NCBI RefSeq assembly: GCF_001598435.1 | Contig: NZ_BCYY01000001.1 | Location: forward strand, 496,001 to 560,000 | Direction: 5' to 3' | Origin: Sphingomonas pituitosa NBRC 102491 | GTDB lineage: Bacteria; Pseudomonadota; Alphaproteobacteria; Sphingomonadales; Sphingomonadaceae | Length of the DNA: 64,000 nt | In this document: one piece after another, positions 34,903 through 44,262 of the stretch | How the letters are laid out: every line of letters begins with the position of its first letter | Numbering within the stretch: the first letter of the stretch is position 1 | Notes under the pieces: model-generated | What the model was told of the DNA's origin: nothing | Database searches by the model: none | The model's input: only the letters and a program-made list of their open reading frames with translations | Position numbers and translations under genes: made by a program

Positions 34903-37695
34903 ATGACATCGACCCTGCTTCGCACCTTGATGGCCAGCGCCACCGCCGTGGTCGCGCTTCCCGCGGCCGCACAGGCCGAGCGCGACGTGACCTTCGACAT
35001 TCGCGCACAGCCGGTGCAATCCGCCCTGGCGCGCTTCGCCGAACAGACAGGCATGCAGATCCTGTATCCCTATGATCGCGTGGCGGGCCTGCGCACCGCC
35101 GGCGTGCAAGGCAAGATGGCACCGCGCGCCGCGCTCGACCGGCTGCTCGCCGGGACCGGGCTGCAGATCAATCGTGCCGGCGGCGGCGTGATCGCGCTCT
35201 CGCTTCCCAAGGCCGTTGCCGCCGCGAAGCTGGTACGGACCGCCAGCCTCACACCGATGGGTCTTCCCGCCGCGCCGCCGGCGAACGCGACCCGGTGGGC
35301 GCAGGATGCGCAGGATAGTGCGGTGCCAGCGGCTGCACAGGATACCCCCGACAAGGAGATCGTCGTCACCGGCAATCGCGGCCTGCCGCGGACGGTAGCG
35401 GACAGCCCCACCCCCATCGACGTCATCGGCGCTGCGGAGTTGCAGCGCACCGGGCGGGCGGGCGTGTTTTCCGCGCTGAACACGCTGGTGCCGTCGTTCA
35501 ACCTCCCGACCCGTGCCGGCGGCGGCACGTCGACCGTGATCGCCACCGGCGGCCTGCGCGGCCTGAATCCGGACCAGACGCTGATCCTCGTAAACGGCAA
35601 GCGGCGCCACAAGACCTCGCTGATCAACGCGGTCTCGTCCTATTACAACGGCTCGGTTCCTGCCGACCTCGACCTGATCCCGACCTCCGCCATCGACCAT
35701 ATCGAAGTGCTGCGCGACGGTGCCGCCGCCCAATATGGCTCGGACGCGATCGCCGGCGTGATCAACATCATCCTGAAGAAGGACAAGTCGGGCGGCTTTG
35801 GATCGTTCACCGCCGGCCAGAATTTCGACCGGAGCGACGGGGAACTGTACCAGGCCGACGCCAATATCGGCTTCGCGCTGGGGCAGAACGGGTTCCTCAC
35901 CCTCTCGGTCAGCGCCAAGAAGCAGGACCCCTCGAACCGGGCGGAGCCGATTTCCTCCTCGATCCGCCTCTATCCGCTCGTCAGCGGCGCGCTCGATCCG
36001 CGCGAGGCGACAATCAACCGGCTGGTGACCAGCAACTATGGCGCGATGCCGCAACAGGGGATCAATACCGGCTACAACGCCGGCTACGATCTGGGCGGCG
36101 TGGAGCTGTATTCCTTCGCCACCTACAGCCAGCGGCGATCGGACCTGAACTACACCTATCGCGCGCCGACCAACGCCAATGCCCTGCCCCAGCTCTTCCC
36201 CAACGGCTTCCGACCGCGGCTGGTGATCGCCGAGGAGGATTATGAAGTCGCGGTCGGCGCGCGCGGCACGCTGGCCGGCTGGAAGTGGGATCTCAGCCAG
36301 ACGCTGGGCCGGAACCGGGCGCGCCAGAATGCCGACAACACGCTGAATGCCTCGATCGGACCGACCAGCCAGACCGAATTCTATGTCGGTTCGCTGATCT
36401 CGCAGGAAGCGGTCACCTCGCTCGACGTGACGCGCGGCTATGCGGTGGGTGGCGGCAACCTCCAGGTGTCCGGCGGGCTGCAGTTCCGTGCCGAGCGCTA
36501 CGAGGTGAAGGCAGGCGAACCGGCCAGTTACACCGCCGGTACCTATACCAGCAGCCTCGGCCGGCCGACGCCGGGCGCATCGGGTGCCGCCGGCTTCACG
36601 CCCGCGGATGCAGGCTCGCTGAAGCGCAACAATCTCGCCGCCTACGGCGATGTCGTCTGGGATCCGACCACCAAGCTGACGCTGGGCGGTGCGGTCCGCT
36701 ACGAACATTATAACGACGACAGCGGCGACACGCTGATCGGCAAGTTCAACGGCCGCTACGCGATGACGCCGTGGATCGCGGTGCGCGGCGCGGTGAGCAC
36801 CGGGTTCCGCGCGCCGGCGCTGGCGCAGCAGATCTATGCCTCCACCACCGGCCAGTTCCGCAACATCGGCACCCCGCCGGTGCTGAACCTGCTGCAGATC
36901 AAGACGCTGCCGGTGGGATCGCCCGCCGCCCGCGCGCTGGGCGCCGAGCCGCTGACGCCCGAGAAATCGACCAACTTCAGCGCGGGCATCGTTCTCAACC
37001 CCTTCGCGCGGTTCAGCCTCACGGTCGACGGCTATCAGATCAAGGTGAAGGATCGGATCGCGATCACCTCCACCCTCACCGGCAACGCCGTGTCCGCGAT
37101 CCTGGTCGCCAACGGCCTGTCGCCGGATATCAGCGCCCAATATTACACCAACGCCATCGACACCCGCACCCGCGGCGTCGACGTGGTCGCCACCTATCAG
37201 CACCGGGTTGCCGGCATCGCGAGCATGGCGTGGAACCTCGGCTACAACTACAACCAGACCGTCATCACCCACATCAAGCAGAACCCGTCCGAGCTGGCCT
37301 CGCTGGGGGCCGATTATGTGCTGTTCGACCGGCTGTCGCGCAGCAACATGACGGTCAACCTGCCCGAGACGAAGTTCTTCCTGGGCAACGTCACCACCGT
37401 CGATCCGTTTACGCTGTCGACCCGGCTGGTGCGGTATGGCGCGTTCAGATCCTATGGCAACGCGGTGGTCAACGATCGCACCTTCGGCGCGAAGTGGGTC
37501 ACGGACGTCGAGTTTTCCTGGAAGGCGAACGATGCGGTTACTCTCGCTGTGGGCGCGAACAACCTGTTCAACGTCTATCCCGATCGCGACGATACGCTGA
37601 TCAACGTCAATACCGGCGCGGGCTTCTATTCCACCGGCGGCGCCTATGGCTTCACCGGCGGCTATTATTACGGCCGCCTCGCGGTCAAGTTCTGA
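34903..37695 (+). CDS. STN-domain TonB-dependent receptor (FecA type)
   Basis: 930 residues. Signal peptide to AQAE, then the secretin/TonB short N-terminal (STN) signalling domain (about 27-100: VTFDIRAQPVQSALARFAEQTGMQILYPYDRVAGL), a linker, the TonB box region DKEIVVTGNRG, plug (PTPIDVIGAAELQRTGR, LILVNGKRRH, IDHIEVLRDGAAAQYGSDAIAGVINI) and barrel ending YYGRLAVKF. The ribosome-binding site GGGGGG is seven bases upstream. The STN domain marks it as the signalling partner of the adjacent FecR and sigma factor. The substrate is probably the compound dismantled by the three enzymes directly downstream. Confidence 0.94.
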   Translation: MTSTLLRTLMASATAVVALPAAAQAERDVTFDIRAQPVQSALARFAEQTGMQILYPYDRVAGLRTAGVQGKMAPRAALDRLLAGTGLQINRAGGGVIALSLPKAVAAAKLVRTASLTPMGLPAAPPANATRWAQDAQDSAVPAAAQDTPDKEIVVTGNRGLPRTVADSPTPIDVIGAAELQRTGRAGVFSALNTLVPSFNLPTRAGGGTSTVIATGGLRGLNPDQTLILVNGKRRHKTSLINAVSSYYNGSVPADLDLIPTSAIDHIEVLRDGAAAQYGSDAIAGVINIILKKDKSGGFGSFTAGQNFDRSDGELYQADANIGFALGQNGFLTLSVSAKKQDPSNRAEPISSSIRLYPLVSGALDPREATINRLVTSNYGAMPQQGINTGYNAGYDLGGVELYSFATYSQRRSDLNYTYRAPTNANALPQLFPNGFRPRLVIAEEDYEVAVGARGTLAGWKWDLSQTLGRNRARQNADNTLNASIGPTSQTEFYVGSLISQEAVTSLDVTRGYAVGGGNLQVSGGLQFRAERYEVKAGEPASYTAGTYTSSLGRPTPGASGAAGFTPADAGSLKRNNLAAYGDVVWDPTTKLTLGGAVRYEHYNDDSGDTLIGKFNGRYAMTPWIAVRGAVSTGFRAPALAQQIYASTTGQFRNIGTPPVLNLLQIKTLPVGSPAARALGAEPLTPEKSTNFSAGIVLNPFARFSLTVDGYQIKVKDRIAITSTLTGNAVSAILVANGLSPDISAQYYTNAIDTRTRGVDVVATYQHRVAGIASMAWNLGYNYNQTVITHIKQNPSELASLGADYVLFDRLSRSNMTVNLPETKFFLGNVTTVDPFTLSTRLVRYGAFRSYGNAVVNDRTFGAKWVTDVEFSWKANDAVTLAVGANNLFNVYPDRDDTLINVNTGAGFYSTGGAYGFTGGYYYGRLAVKF

Positions 37696-37707
37696 GGGGC
37701 GACAGAT

Positions 37708-39798
37708 ATGCGTATGAAGATGCTCTGTGGATTGCTGCTGGCCGGTGCCGCGGCCGCCCCCGCCGCCGCGCAACCGACCAATGGCGGCAAGGGGGAGATC
37801 CTGTGGGACAGCTTCGGCGTGCCCCATGTCTATGCGAAAACGGAATCGGGCGCGTTCTGGGGCTTCGGCTATGCGCAGGCGCAGAGCCACGGCAACCTGC
37901 TGCTCAAGCTTTATGGCGAGGCGCGCGCGAAATCGGCTGAATATTGGGGCGGCGCGGCCAACGAGGCGCAGGATCGCTGGCTGGTCGCCAACGACGTGCC
38001 CGCCCGTGCCGCGCGCTGGTTCGCCGCGCAAACCCCGCAGATGCGCGCCGATCTGGACGCATTCGCCGCCGGCATCAATGCCTATGCCGCCAAGCACCGC
38101 GAAGCGATCGATCCGGCGATGCGGCGCGTGCTGCCGATCACCGGGCTGGACGTGATGGCCCATGCCCATCGCCTGATGAACTATGTCTACATCGCCTCGG
38201 ACCGGAAGGTGCTGGCCGATCCCGCGACCAACGAGGCCGGCGGATCGAATGCCTGGGCAGTGGCGCCGTCGCGCTCGGCCAGCGGCAAGGCGATGCTGCT
38301 CGCCAACCCGCATCTGCCCTGGGCGCCGAGCATGCTGACCTATTACGAGGCGCATCTGAACGCGCCGGGCTACAGCGTTTATGGCGCGACGCAGGTGGGG
38401 CTGCCGGTGCTGCGCTTCGCGTTCAACAACGATCTGGGCTTCACCAACACGGTCAACACGATGCTCGGCTATTCGAGCTACACGCTCACCCTGGCCGACG
38501 GCGGCTATCGCTATGACGGCAAGGTGCTGCCGTTCCGCACCGAGCAGAAAAGCTACAAGGTCCGCCAGGCCGACGGTTCGCTGAAGACCGTGACCTTCAC
38601 CCAGCGCTATGCCGTGCAGGGCCCGGTGTTCGACATCCCCGGCGGCACCACCATCGCGCTGAAGGTGGCGGGGCTCGATCGCCCGGGCGTGCTCAAACAG
38701 TATCTCGACATGGGCAAGGCGCACAATTTCGCGCAGTTCCAGGCGGCGCTGCGCCAGATGCAGGTGCCGATGTTCAACATCGTCTATGCCGATCGCGCCG
38801 GGCATATCCTGTATCTCGACAACGGCATCCTGCCCAGGCACACCGACGGCGATCTCGCCAAATGGTCCGCGCCGGTGCCGGGCGATACCTCCGCAACATT
38901 GTGGCGCGACGTGCACGGCTATGACGATCTGCCCAAGGTGATCGATCCCGCCAGCGGCTTCGTCCAGAACGCCAATGATCCGCCCTGGCTCGCCACCTGG
39001 CCGCGCGTGCTCGATCCCAAGGCATTTCCCGCCTATGTCGCGCCGGTCGGCCCGGTCAGCCAGCGCGCGCAGATGTCGGTCAAGCTGATGACTGCGACGC
39101 CGAAGATCTCGTTCGACGATTTCGTGGCGCGCAAGCTCGAGACGCGGGCGCTGATGGCCGACCGGCTGCTGCCGGAGCTGATCGCCGCGGCGAAGGACAG
39201 CACCGATCCCGAGATCGTCGAAGCGGTACGCCTGCTCGGCGGCTGGGATCACCGGTTCGAGGCGGATGCCCGCGGCGCGCTGCTGTTCGAGACCTGGGCG
39301 GCGATCTTCGCGCCGAAGAACTTCACCGACCAGAGCAACTATGCGGTGAAGTGGACGCTCTCCGATCCGCTGGAGACGCCGCGCGGGCTGAAGAATCCTG
39401 CTGGCGCGGTCGCGATGCTCAAGGCGGCGGTGGCCAAGACGCGGCAGCTCTACGGCGCCGTCGATCGCCCGTATGGCGAGGTTTCGCGCTTCCATCTGGG
39501 CGATGTGAGCCTGCCCGCCAATGGCGGCTTCGGGAATACCGGCGTGTTCCGCACGATCACCTGGGGCCCGATGAAGAATCGCGAGCGCACGCCGATGCAC
39601 GGCGAGACCTGGGTCTCGATGATCGAATTCGGCACGCCGATGCGCGCGGTGGGCATGATGAGCTATGGCAACAGCAGCCAGCCGGGATCGAAGCACAATG
39701 CCGATCAGCTGCAGTTCCTCAACAGCAAAACCTTCCGTACGCTGTGGACCGACCGGACCGAGGTCGAACGCCATGTTGAAGAACGGACCCCCTTCTGA
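37708..39798 (+). CDS. penicillin-acylase-type Ntn hydrolase
   Basis: 696 residues with signal peptide ending AAAQ. Family of penicillin G, cephalosporin and acyl-homoserine-lactone acylases: an alpha segment (GEILWDSFGVPHVYAKTESGAFWGFGYAQAQ) and, after autocleavage, a beta chain starting at nucleophile Ser180 in GGSNAWAV. Other family blocks: NPHLPWAPSMLTYYEAHL, RTITWGPMKNRE and HGETWVSMIEFG near the C-terminus. It hydrolyses an amide between an acyl group and an amine in the periplasm. It starts 13 bases after the receptor stop and overlaps the dipeptidase gene by one base. The real substrate is unknown; N-acyl peptides or amino acids fit the neighbours, while quorum-signal or beta-lactam cleavage remains possible. 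Confidence 0.9.
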   Translation: MRMKMLCGLLLAGAAAAPAAAQPTNGGKGEILWDSFGVPHVYAKTESGAFWGFGYAQAQSHGNLLLKLYGEARAKSAEYWGGAANEAQDRWLVANDVPARAARWFAAQTPQMRADLDAFAAGINAYAAKHREAIDPAMRRVLPITGLDVMAHAHRLMNYVYIASDRKVLADPATNEAGGSNAWAVAPSRSASGKAMLLANPHLPWAPSMLTYYEAHLNAPGYSVYGATQVGLPVLRFAFNNDLGFTNTVNTMLGYSSYTLTLADGGYRYDGKVLPFRTEQKSYKVRQADGSLKTVTFTQRYAVQGPVFDIPGGTTIALKVAGLDRPGVLKQYLDMGKAHNFAQFQAALRQMQVPMFNIVYADRAGHILYLDNGILPRHTDGDLAKWSAPVPGDTSATLWRDVHGYDDLPKVIDPASGFVQNANDPPWLATWPRVLDPKAFPAYVAPVGPVSQRAQMSVKLMTATPKISFDDFVARKLETRALMADRLLPELIAAAKDSTDPEIVEAVRLLGGWDHRFEADARGALLFETWAAIFAPKNFTDQSNYAVKWTLSDPLETPRGLKNPAGAVAMLKAAVAKTRQLYGAVDRPYGEVSRFHLGDVSLPANGGFGNTGVFRTITWGPMKNRERTPMHGETWVSMIEFGTPMRAVGMMSYGNSSQPGSKHNADQLQFLNSKTFRTLWTDRTEVERHVEERTPF

Positions 39799-41030
39799 TG
39801 CGCACCCTTGCCACGCTGCCGCTGCTCGCGCTGCTCGCCACGCTCCCTACCCTCGCCTCGGCGCAGACCGCGCGGAAGGTGCATGACGACGCGATCGTGC
39901 TCGACACCCATTTCGACACGCCGGCCAATCTCGGCCGGCCGGGCTGGACCATCACCGATCGGCACGACACCGCCAAGGACGGCGACCAGGTCGACGTGCC
40001 CCGCATGATCGAAGGCGGCGTCGATGGCGGCTTCTTCGCCATCTACACCGCGCAGGGCCCCCGCACGCCCGAGGCGCGGCGCGCCGCGCGCGATGCCGGC
40101 TTCGTCCGTGCGGTACAGATCCGCGAGATGGTGGCGCGCCACCCCGACGTGTTCCAGTTCGTCACCACGGCGGAGCAGGCCCGCGCCGTCGCCGCTTCGG
40201 GCAAGCGCTTCGTGTTCATGAGCATGGAGAACGGCACGCCGGTGGAAGCCGACGTCTCGCTGCTCTCGACCTTCCATGCGCTGGGGCTGACGATGGCCTC
40301 GCCGGTGCACTTCAAGAACAACGACCTGGCCGACAGCGCCACCGACAAGCCCGAATGGAACGGCCTGAGCCCCGCCGGGCGGACCTTTGTGGCCGAGGCC
40401 AATCGGCTGGGCATCCTGCTCGATGCCAGCCACGCCTCCGATCAGGTGCTGGAACAGATGATCGCGCTGTCCAAGGCGCCGATCATCCTGTCGCATTCGG
40501 GCGTGCGGGCGATCTATAACCACCCGCGCAACGTCAGCGATGCCGATCTGAAGCTGCTCGCGGCCAAGGGCGGGGTCGTCCAGATCAACGCGTTCAGCGC
40601 CTATATGATCGACCAGCCCAAGATCCCCGAGCGCGATGCGGCGATGCAGGCGCTGATGGTCAAGGCGGAAGCCATGCGCGACATGACGCCGGAGCAGCGC
40701 GGCGCGCTGATGGCCGAACGCAAGGCGATCCTTGAACGCTGGCCCGCACCGCGCGCGACCTTCGCCGATCTGATGAAGCATCTCGAACATGCGATCCAGG
40801 TCGCCGGCATCGACCATGTCGGGCTGAGCGGCGATTTCGACGGCGGCGGCGGGATCGAGGGGTTCGACGGCGTCGCCGATTTCCCGAAGGTCAGCGCGGC
40901 GTTGCTCGAACGGGGCTATTCGGCAGCGGACGTCGCCAAAGTGATGGGCGGCAATGCCCTGCGCGTGCTCGCCGCGGCCCAGGCGGCCGGCGATCCCGCC
41001 GCGCGCGTCACCATTCCACAGACCAATTGA
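39798..41030 (+). CDS. exported M19 membrane-dipeptidase family protein
   Basis: 410 residues with Sec signal (LATLPLLALLATLPTLASAQ). Zinc-binding pattern of renal-dipeptidase-like enzymes: DTHFDTP near the N-terminus, ENGTPVE, LLDASHAS, LSHSGVRAIYNHPRN and GLSGDFDGGGG. The family cleaves dipeptides, including those with a C-terminal D-residue, and some members hydrolyse carbapenems. It is translationally coupled to the acylase gene (shared base) and followed after 18 bases by the aminotransferase gene. The order acylase, dipeptidase, aminotransferase suggests stepwise breakdown of an N-acyl dipeptide. Confidence 0.92.
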   Translation: MRTLATLPLLALLATLPTLASAQTARKVHDDAIVLDTHFDTPANLGRPGWTITDRHDTAKDGDQVDVPRMIEGGVDGGFFAIYTAQGPRTPEARRAARDAGFVRAVQIREMVARHPDVFQFVTTAEQARAVAASGKRFVFMSMENGTPVEADVSLLSTFHALGLTMASPVHFKNNDLADSATDKPEWNGLSPAGRTFVAEANRLGILLDASHASDQVLEQMIALSKAPIILSHSGVRAIYNHPRNVSDADLKLLAAKGGVVQINAFSAYMIDQPKIPERDAAMQALMVKAEAMRDMTPEQRGALMAERKAILERWPAPRATFADLMKHLEHAIQVAGIDHVGLSGDFDGGGGIEGFDGVADFPKVSAALLERGYSAADVAKVMGGNALRVLAAAQAAGDPAARVTIPQTN

Positions 41031-41048
41031 ACCAAGGGGGCCGGAACC

Positions 41049-42203
41049 ATGCTCGACAAGGATGCACGCAACGATCTGATGGAACGCGGCTATTCGCGGC
41101 GGCAGCTGGGCCGCATCGCCGCGCTGGTCGGCGGCGGCGCGGCGCTGGCGCCGTTCGCGCCCTCGGCCTTTGCGCAGAGCCAGGCCGCGCGCGGCGTGAA
41201 GGGTGCTGTGCAGATCGGCGCCAATGAATGCTGGACCGGTCCTTTTCCCGCTGCCGTAGCGGCCGGCGCCAGCATCCTGGCGCAGGGCAATCGCTACGAC
41301 CCGGATGACCTGCGTGGCAAGCTGATCAAGACGGTCGCCACCGTCGAGCACCTGCCCGAAGAGCGCGTGATGCCCTGGCCCGGCTCTGGCGACCCGCTGG
41401 TGCGCTCAGTCATCACCTTCTGCTCGCCGAGCAAGGGTCTGGTGACCGCCGATCCCACCTTCGAATCCGCCTGGCGCGCCGCCGCGTGGCTGGAAGCGCC
41501 GCTCGCCAAGGTGCCGATGGCGCCGGGCGCTGGGGCAGATGTGCGCAAGATGCTCGCCGCCAATCCGAATGCGGGTCTCTATTACATCTGCACGCCCAAC
41601 AACCCGACGGGCACGGTCACCCCGCTCGCCGATATCGAATGGCTGCTCGCCAACAAGCCGGCCGATTCCGTGCTGCTGATCGACGAGGCCTATCTGCACT
41701 TTTCCGAGGCGCCGAGCGCCGTCCCGCTGGCAGCGGCGCGCAGCGACGTGATCGTGATGCGCACCTTCTCGAAGCTGTTCGGCATGGCCGGGGTGCGCCT
41801 CGGCCTCACTTTCGCGCACCCCGATCTGCACAAGCGGATGATGCGCTATGACGGGTTCCAGGTGACGGGCACCCTCCCCATGCCCGCCGTCGCCTGCGGT
41901 ACGGCGGCCTACACCATGGCCGACGCGATCCGCGCCCGCCGAGCCGAGATGGTGGCGGTGCGCGAGGCGACCATCGCCCAGCTCAACCGGCGCGGACTGC
42001 AGGTGCACCCGAACAGCCAGGCGAACATGATCATGGTCGATTGGAAGAACCGCCCGGCCGCGGAAGTGCAGAAGGCGCTGCTCGCCCAAAATGTCCAGAT
42101 CGGGCGCAACTGGCCGATCTGGCCCAACGTCTCGCGCGTGACGATCGGCTCTGCCGACGACATGATGAAGTTCTGCGCGGCGGTAGACAAGGTGCTGGCC
42201 TGA
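41049..42203 (+). CDS. Tat-exported PLP-dependent class I/II aminotransferase
   Basis: 384 residues, similar to histidinol-phosphate-type aminotransferases. An N-terminal twin-arginine signal is clear: GYSRRQLGRIAALVGGG, then a hydrophobic run ending SAFAQ. The mature enzyme has the usual PLP elements: NPTGTV, the Asp of LLIDEAYLHF and the Schiff-base Lys in TFSKLFGMAGVRLG. Export of a folded, PLP-loaded aminotransferase by Tat is uncommon; most such enzymes are cytoplasmic. It follows the dipeptidase gene with GGGGG upstream of the ATG. In the periplasm it could convert a released amino acid to an oxo-acid for uptake by the MHS transporter of the same locus. The amino acceptor is unknown. 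Confidence 0.9.
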   Translation: MLDKDARNDLMERGYSRRQLGRIAALVGGGAALAPFAPSAFAQSQAARGVKGAVQIGANECWTGPFPAAVAAGASILAQGNRYDPDDLRGKLIKTVATVEHLPEERVMPWPGSGDPLVRSVITFCSPSKGLVTADPTFESAWRAAAWLEAPLAKVPMAPGAGADVRKMLAANPNAGLYYICTPNNPTGTVTPLADIEWLLANKPADSVLLIDEAYLHFSEAPSAVPLAAARSDVIVMRTFSKLFGMAGVRLGLTFAHPDLHKRMMRYDGFQVTGTLPMPAVACGTAAYTMADAIRARRAEMVAVREATIAQLNRRGLQVHPNSQANMIMVDWKNRPAAEVQKALLAQNVQIGRNWPIWPNVSRVTIGSADDMMKFCAAVDKVLA

Positions 42204-42218
42204 ACATCGGTACCGACA

Positions 42219-42257
42219 GGAGATCGTGGGAGCACCCTTCCACGATCTCCCTTCTTT
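42219..42257 (+). terminator. Rho-independent terminator of acylase operon
   Basis: GGAGATCGTGG pairs perfectly with CCACGATCTCC around a 10-base loop and is followed by CTTCTTT, 16 bases after the aminotransferase stop. Confidence 0.75.
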
Positions 42258-42318
42258 AGCGGGTCTGATGATCGCGCCGCGGCAAGGGACGAGCGCACCA
42301 GGCGTGCTCGACGCCTCG

Positions 42319-43320
42319 TCACAAAGCCCGGACGACAACCTTTCCCTTGGCTCGGCCGGTTTCGACATAGGCAAGGGCATCCGCCGTCTGCGCGAAGGGG
42401 AAGACCTTGTCGACGACCGCGCGGATCACGCCGCCGTCGATCAGCTTGGCGATCTCCGCCAATTGCCGCCCATCGGCGCGCATGAACAGGAAGGCATAGT
42501 CGACCCCCCGGCGCTTTGCCTTTTTCACGATGCCCCGGCTCAGCATCCGCATTACGAAGCGCAGTACCGGGTTCAGCCCCAGGGATCTGGCAAAGGCAAT
42601 ATCCGGCGGACCGGAGATGGAAATCAGTTTTCCACCAGGCTTCAGCACGTTCAGGGACTTTGCCAGCGTCCGGGCATCCTGGCTGTTGAGCACCAGGTCG
42701 TACCCGGACAGCAGCTGTTCGAAATCCTGGGTCTTGTAATCGATCACCACATCCGCGCCGAGGCTCCTGACCAGTTCGGTATTGGCGGCACTGGTGGTGG
42801 TTGCGACGGTGGCGCCGAGATGCTTGGCCAGCTGAATGGCAAAGGTGCCGACACCGCCCGAACCGGCCTGGATGAACACCTTCTGGCCGGGCTTGAGCTT
42901 GCCCAGCTCGACGAGCGCCTGCCAGGCGGTCAGGCCGACGAGCGGAATCGACGCGGCCTCTTCCATCGACAGGCTTGCCGGCTTCAGCGCGAGGTCCGAC
43001 GCGTCCACCGCGATCCTTTCCGCGAAGGTGCCGACGCGACCGTCACGCGGGCGCGCATAGACTTCGTCGCCTGCCTTGAACTGCTGCACATTGGCGCCGG
43101 TGCGGAGCACCGTCCCCGCCAGGTCGTGCCCCAGAATGAAGGGCGGGCGATAGGGCAGGAACAGCTTGAACGCGCCGTCGCGAACCTTCGAATCGAGAAG
43201 GTTGATCGCGGCGGCGTGCATGCGAACCAGCACGTCATCGGCGCCGATCTCGGGATCGGGCATGTCGGCCAGACGCAGCGGGCCGCTCTTCTTGTACTTG
43301 TCGACGACAAAGGCTTTCAC
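42319..43320 (-). CDS. NADP-dependent quinone-oxidoreductase-like MDR protein
   Basis: 333 residues, zinc-free medium-chain dehydrogenase/reductase. GroES-like N-terminal part (LADMPDPEIGADDVLVRMHAAAINLLDSKVRDG, ILGHDLAGTVLRTG) and Rossmann part with QAGSGGVGTFAIQLAKHLGATVATTTS. No catalytic zinc cysteine ligands. Such enzymes reduce quinones or activated alkenes with NADPH. It lies downstream of the alpha/beta hydrolase and two SDR genes on the same strand, probably one TetR-controlled set. Confidence 0.9.
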   Translation of the reverse strand: MKAFVVDKYKKSGPLRLADMPDPEIGADDVLVRMHAAAINLLDSKVRDGAFKLFLPYRPPFILGHDLAGTVLRTGANVQQFKAGDEVYARPRDGRVGTFAERIAVDASDLALKPASLSMEEAASIPLVGLTAWQALVELGKLKPGQKVFIQAGSGGVGTFAIQLAKHLGATVATTTSAANTELVRSLGADVVIDYKTQDFEQLLSGYDLVLNSQDARTLAKSLNVLKPGGKLISISGPPDIAFARSLGLNPVLRFVMRMLSRGIVKKAKRRGVDYAFLFMRADGRQLAEIAKLIDGGVIRAVVDKVFPFAQTADALAYVETGRAKGKVVVRAL

Positions 43321-43350
43321 GTGCGGTCTCCAGCGTGGAACAGTGTCACG

Positions 43351-44214
43351 TCAGTCAGCCAGGAAAGCCAGGGCTTTCGAGACGAACGCGCCATGGTATT
43401 GGAAGATGCCGCCATGGCCGGCATCGGGGTAGATCACCAGTTCGGCATCGGGCAGACGCCGCGCCATGTCCCGGCTGTTCGCGGTGGGCACCATGATGTC
43501 CTTGTCTCCATTGGCGACGAGAACCGGGATGCCGATGCGCCCGAGATCCTGCGGGGCCTGACGCCCCCAGGCCTTGATCGCGGCAAGCTGGCGCAGGAAA
43601 GCGCGCGGCGTCGGCCCCTTGTCCCGATCCGCCTTGCGTTCTTGCAAGCGCGCCATGAAGTCCTTGGCCGCGCGGCGGCCATTGGCGGTAGCGGTGAAGA
43701 ACAGATAGGTCTTCGGGTCGCGCGCCGTCAGCAACCCCTTGAGGATCAGCGGCCAGGAGATGGCGCCGACCCGATCGATGCCGGCGCCCCCCGCAGGGCC
43801 GGTGCCGGTAAGGATCAGCTTGCGCACCAGGCCGGGCGCGTTGAGCGCGACATCCTGGGCCACGAAGCCCCCCAGCGAGAAGCCCAGCAGATCGACCTTG
43901 GTGAAGCCGAGCTTGCCGATGACGGCCTGCACATCGCGCGCCATCTCCCCCACGGTCATAGGCGCCGACCCGCCGGAAAGACCGATCCCTCGATAGTCCA
44001 GCGCGATCACGTGGTGCCCGGCCGCGAGGCCGTCGACAATCCGGGGATCGAAATTGTCCAGCACCGCGCCCCAGTGGTTGAGCAGGACCAGCGGCGTCCC
44101 GCCGCGCGGGCCGAGTTCGCGGTAGGCGAACCGGATCTTGTCCACGGTCACGAAGCGGTTGGGGGCGTCGCGATAGTGGCTTGTCGATGCGGTCGGGAGG
44201 GGTGCGTGGGTCAT
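43351..44214 (-). CDS. alpha/beta hydrolase
   Basis: 287 residues from ATG 44214; an in-frame ATG at 44256 would add 14 residues of non-family text. Fold marks: LVLLNHWGAVLDNFD (oxyanion strand), nucleophile Ser in LLGFSLGGFVAQDVAL, acid in ANGDKDIMVP and His in DAGHGGIFQYH. No signal peptide, so cytoplasmic. Substrate not deducible. Lies between the MDR and SDR genes, same strand. Confidence 0.88.
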   Translation of the reverse strand: MTHAPLPTASTSHYRDAPNRFVTVDKIRFAYRELGPRGGTPLVLLNHWGAVLDNFDPRIVDGLAAGHHVIALDYRGIGLSGGSAPMTVGEMARDVQAVIGKLGFTKVDLLGFSLGGFVAQDVALNAPGLVRKLILTGTGPAGGAGIDRVGAISWPLILKGLLTARDPKTYLFFTATANGRRAAKDFMARLQERKADRDKGPTPRAFLRQLAAIKAWGRQAPQDLGRIGIPVLVANGDKDIMVPTANSRDMARRLPDAELVIYPDAGHGGIFQYHGAFVSKALAFLAD

Positions 44215-44262
44215 GATGGGCCTGCTTTGCCCGCGTGCGGGCCGATGGGAGGACAAGGTCTT

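Noticed and set aside
34114..39774. A minus-strand open frame of 1886 codons
   Set aside because: Only its last 203 codons (the sigma factor from 34722) are real. The remainder is antisense to the receptor and acylase genes, and its text is low-complexity Arg/Ala/Gly typical of GC-rich shadows.
37708..39798. Firm call as acyl-homoserine-lactone quorum-quenching acylase
   Set aside because: The family fits, but neighbouring dipeptidase, aminotransferase and transporters indicate nutrient use; specificity cannot be read from the sequence.
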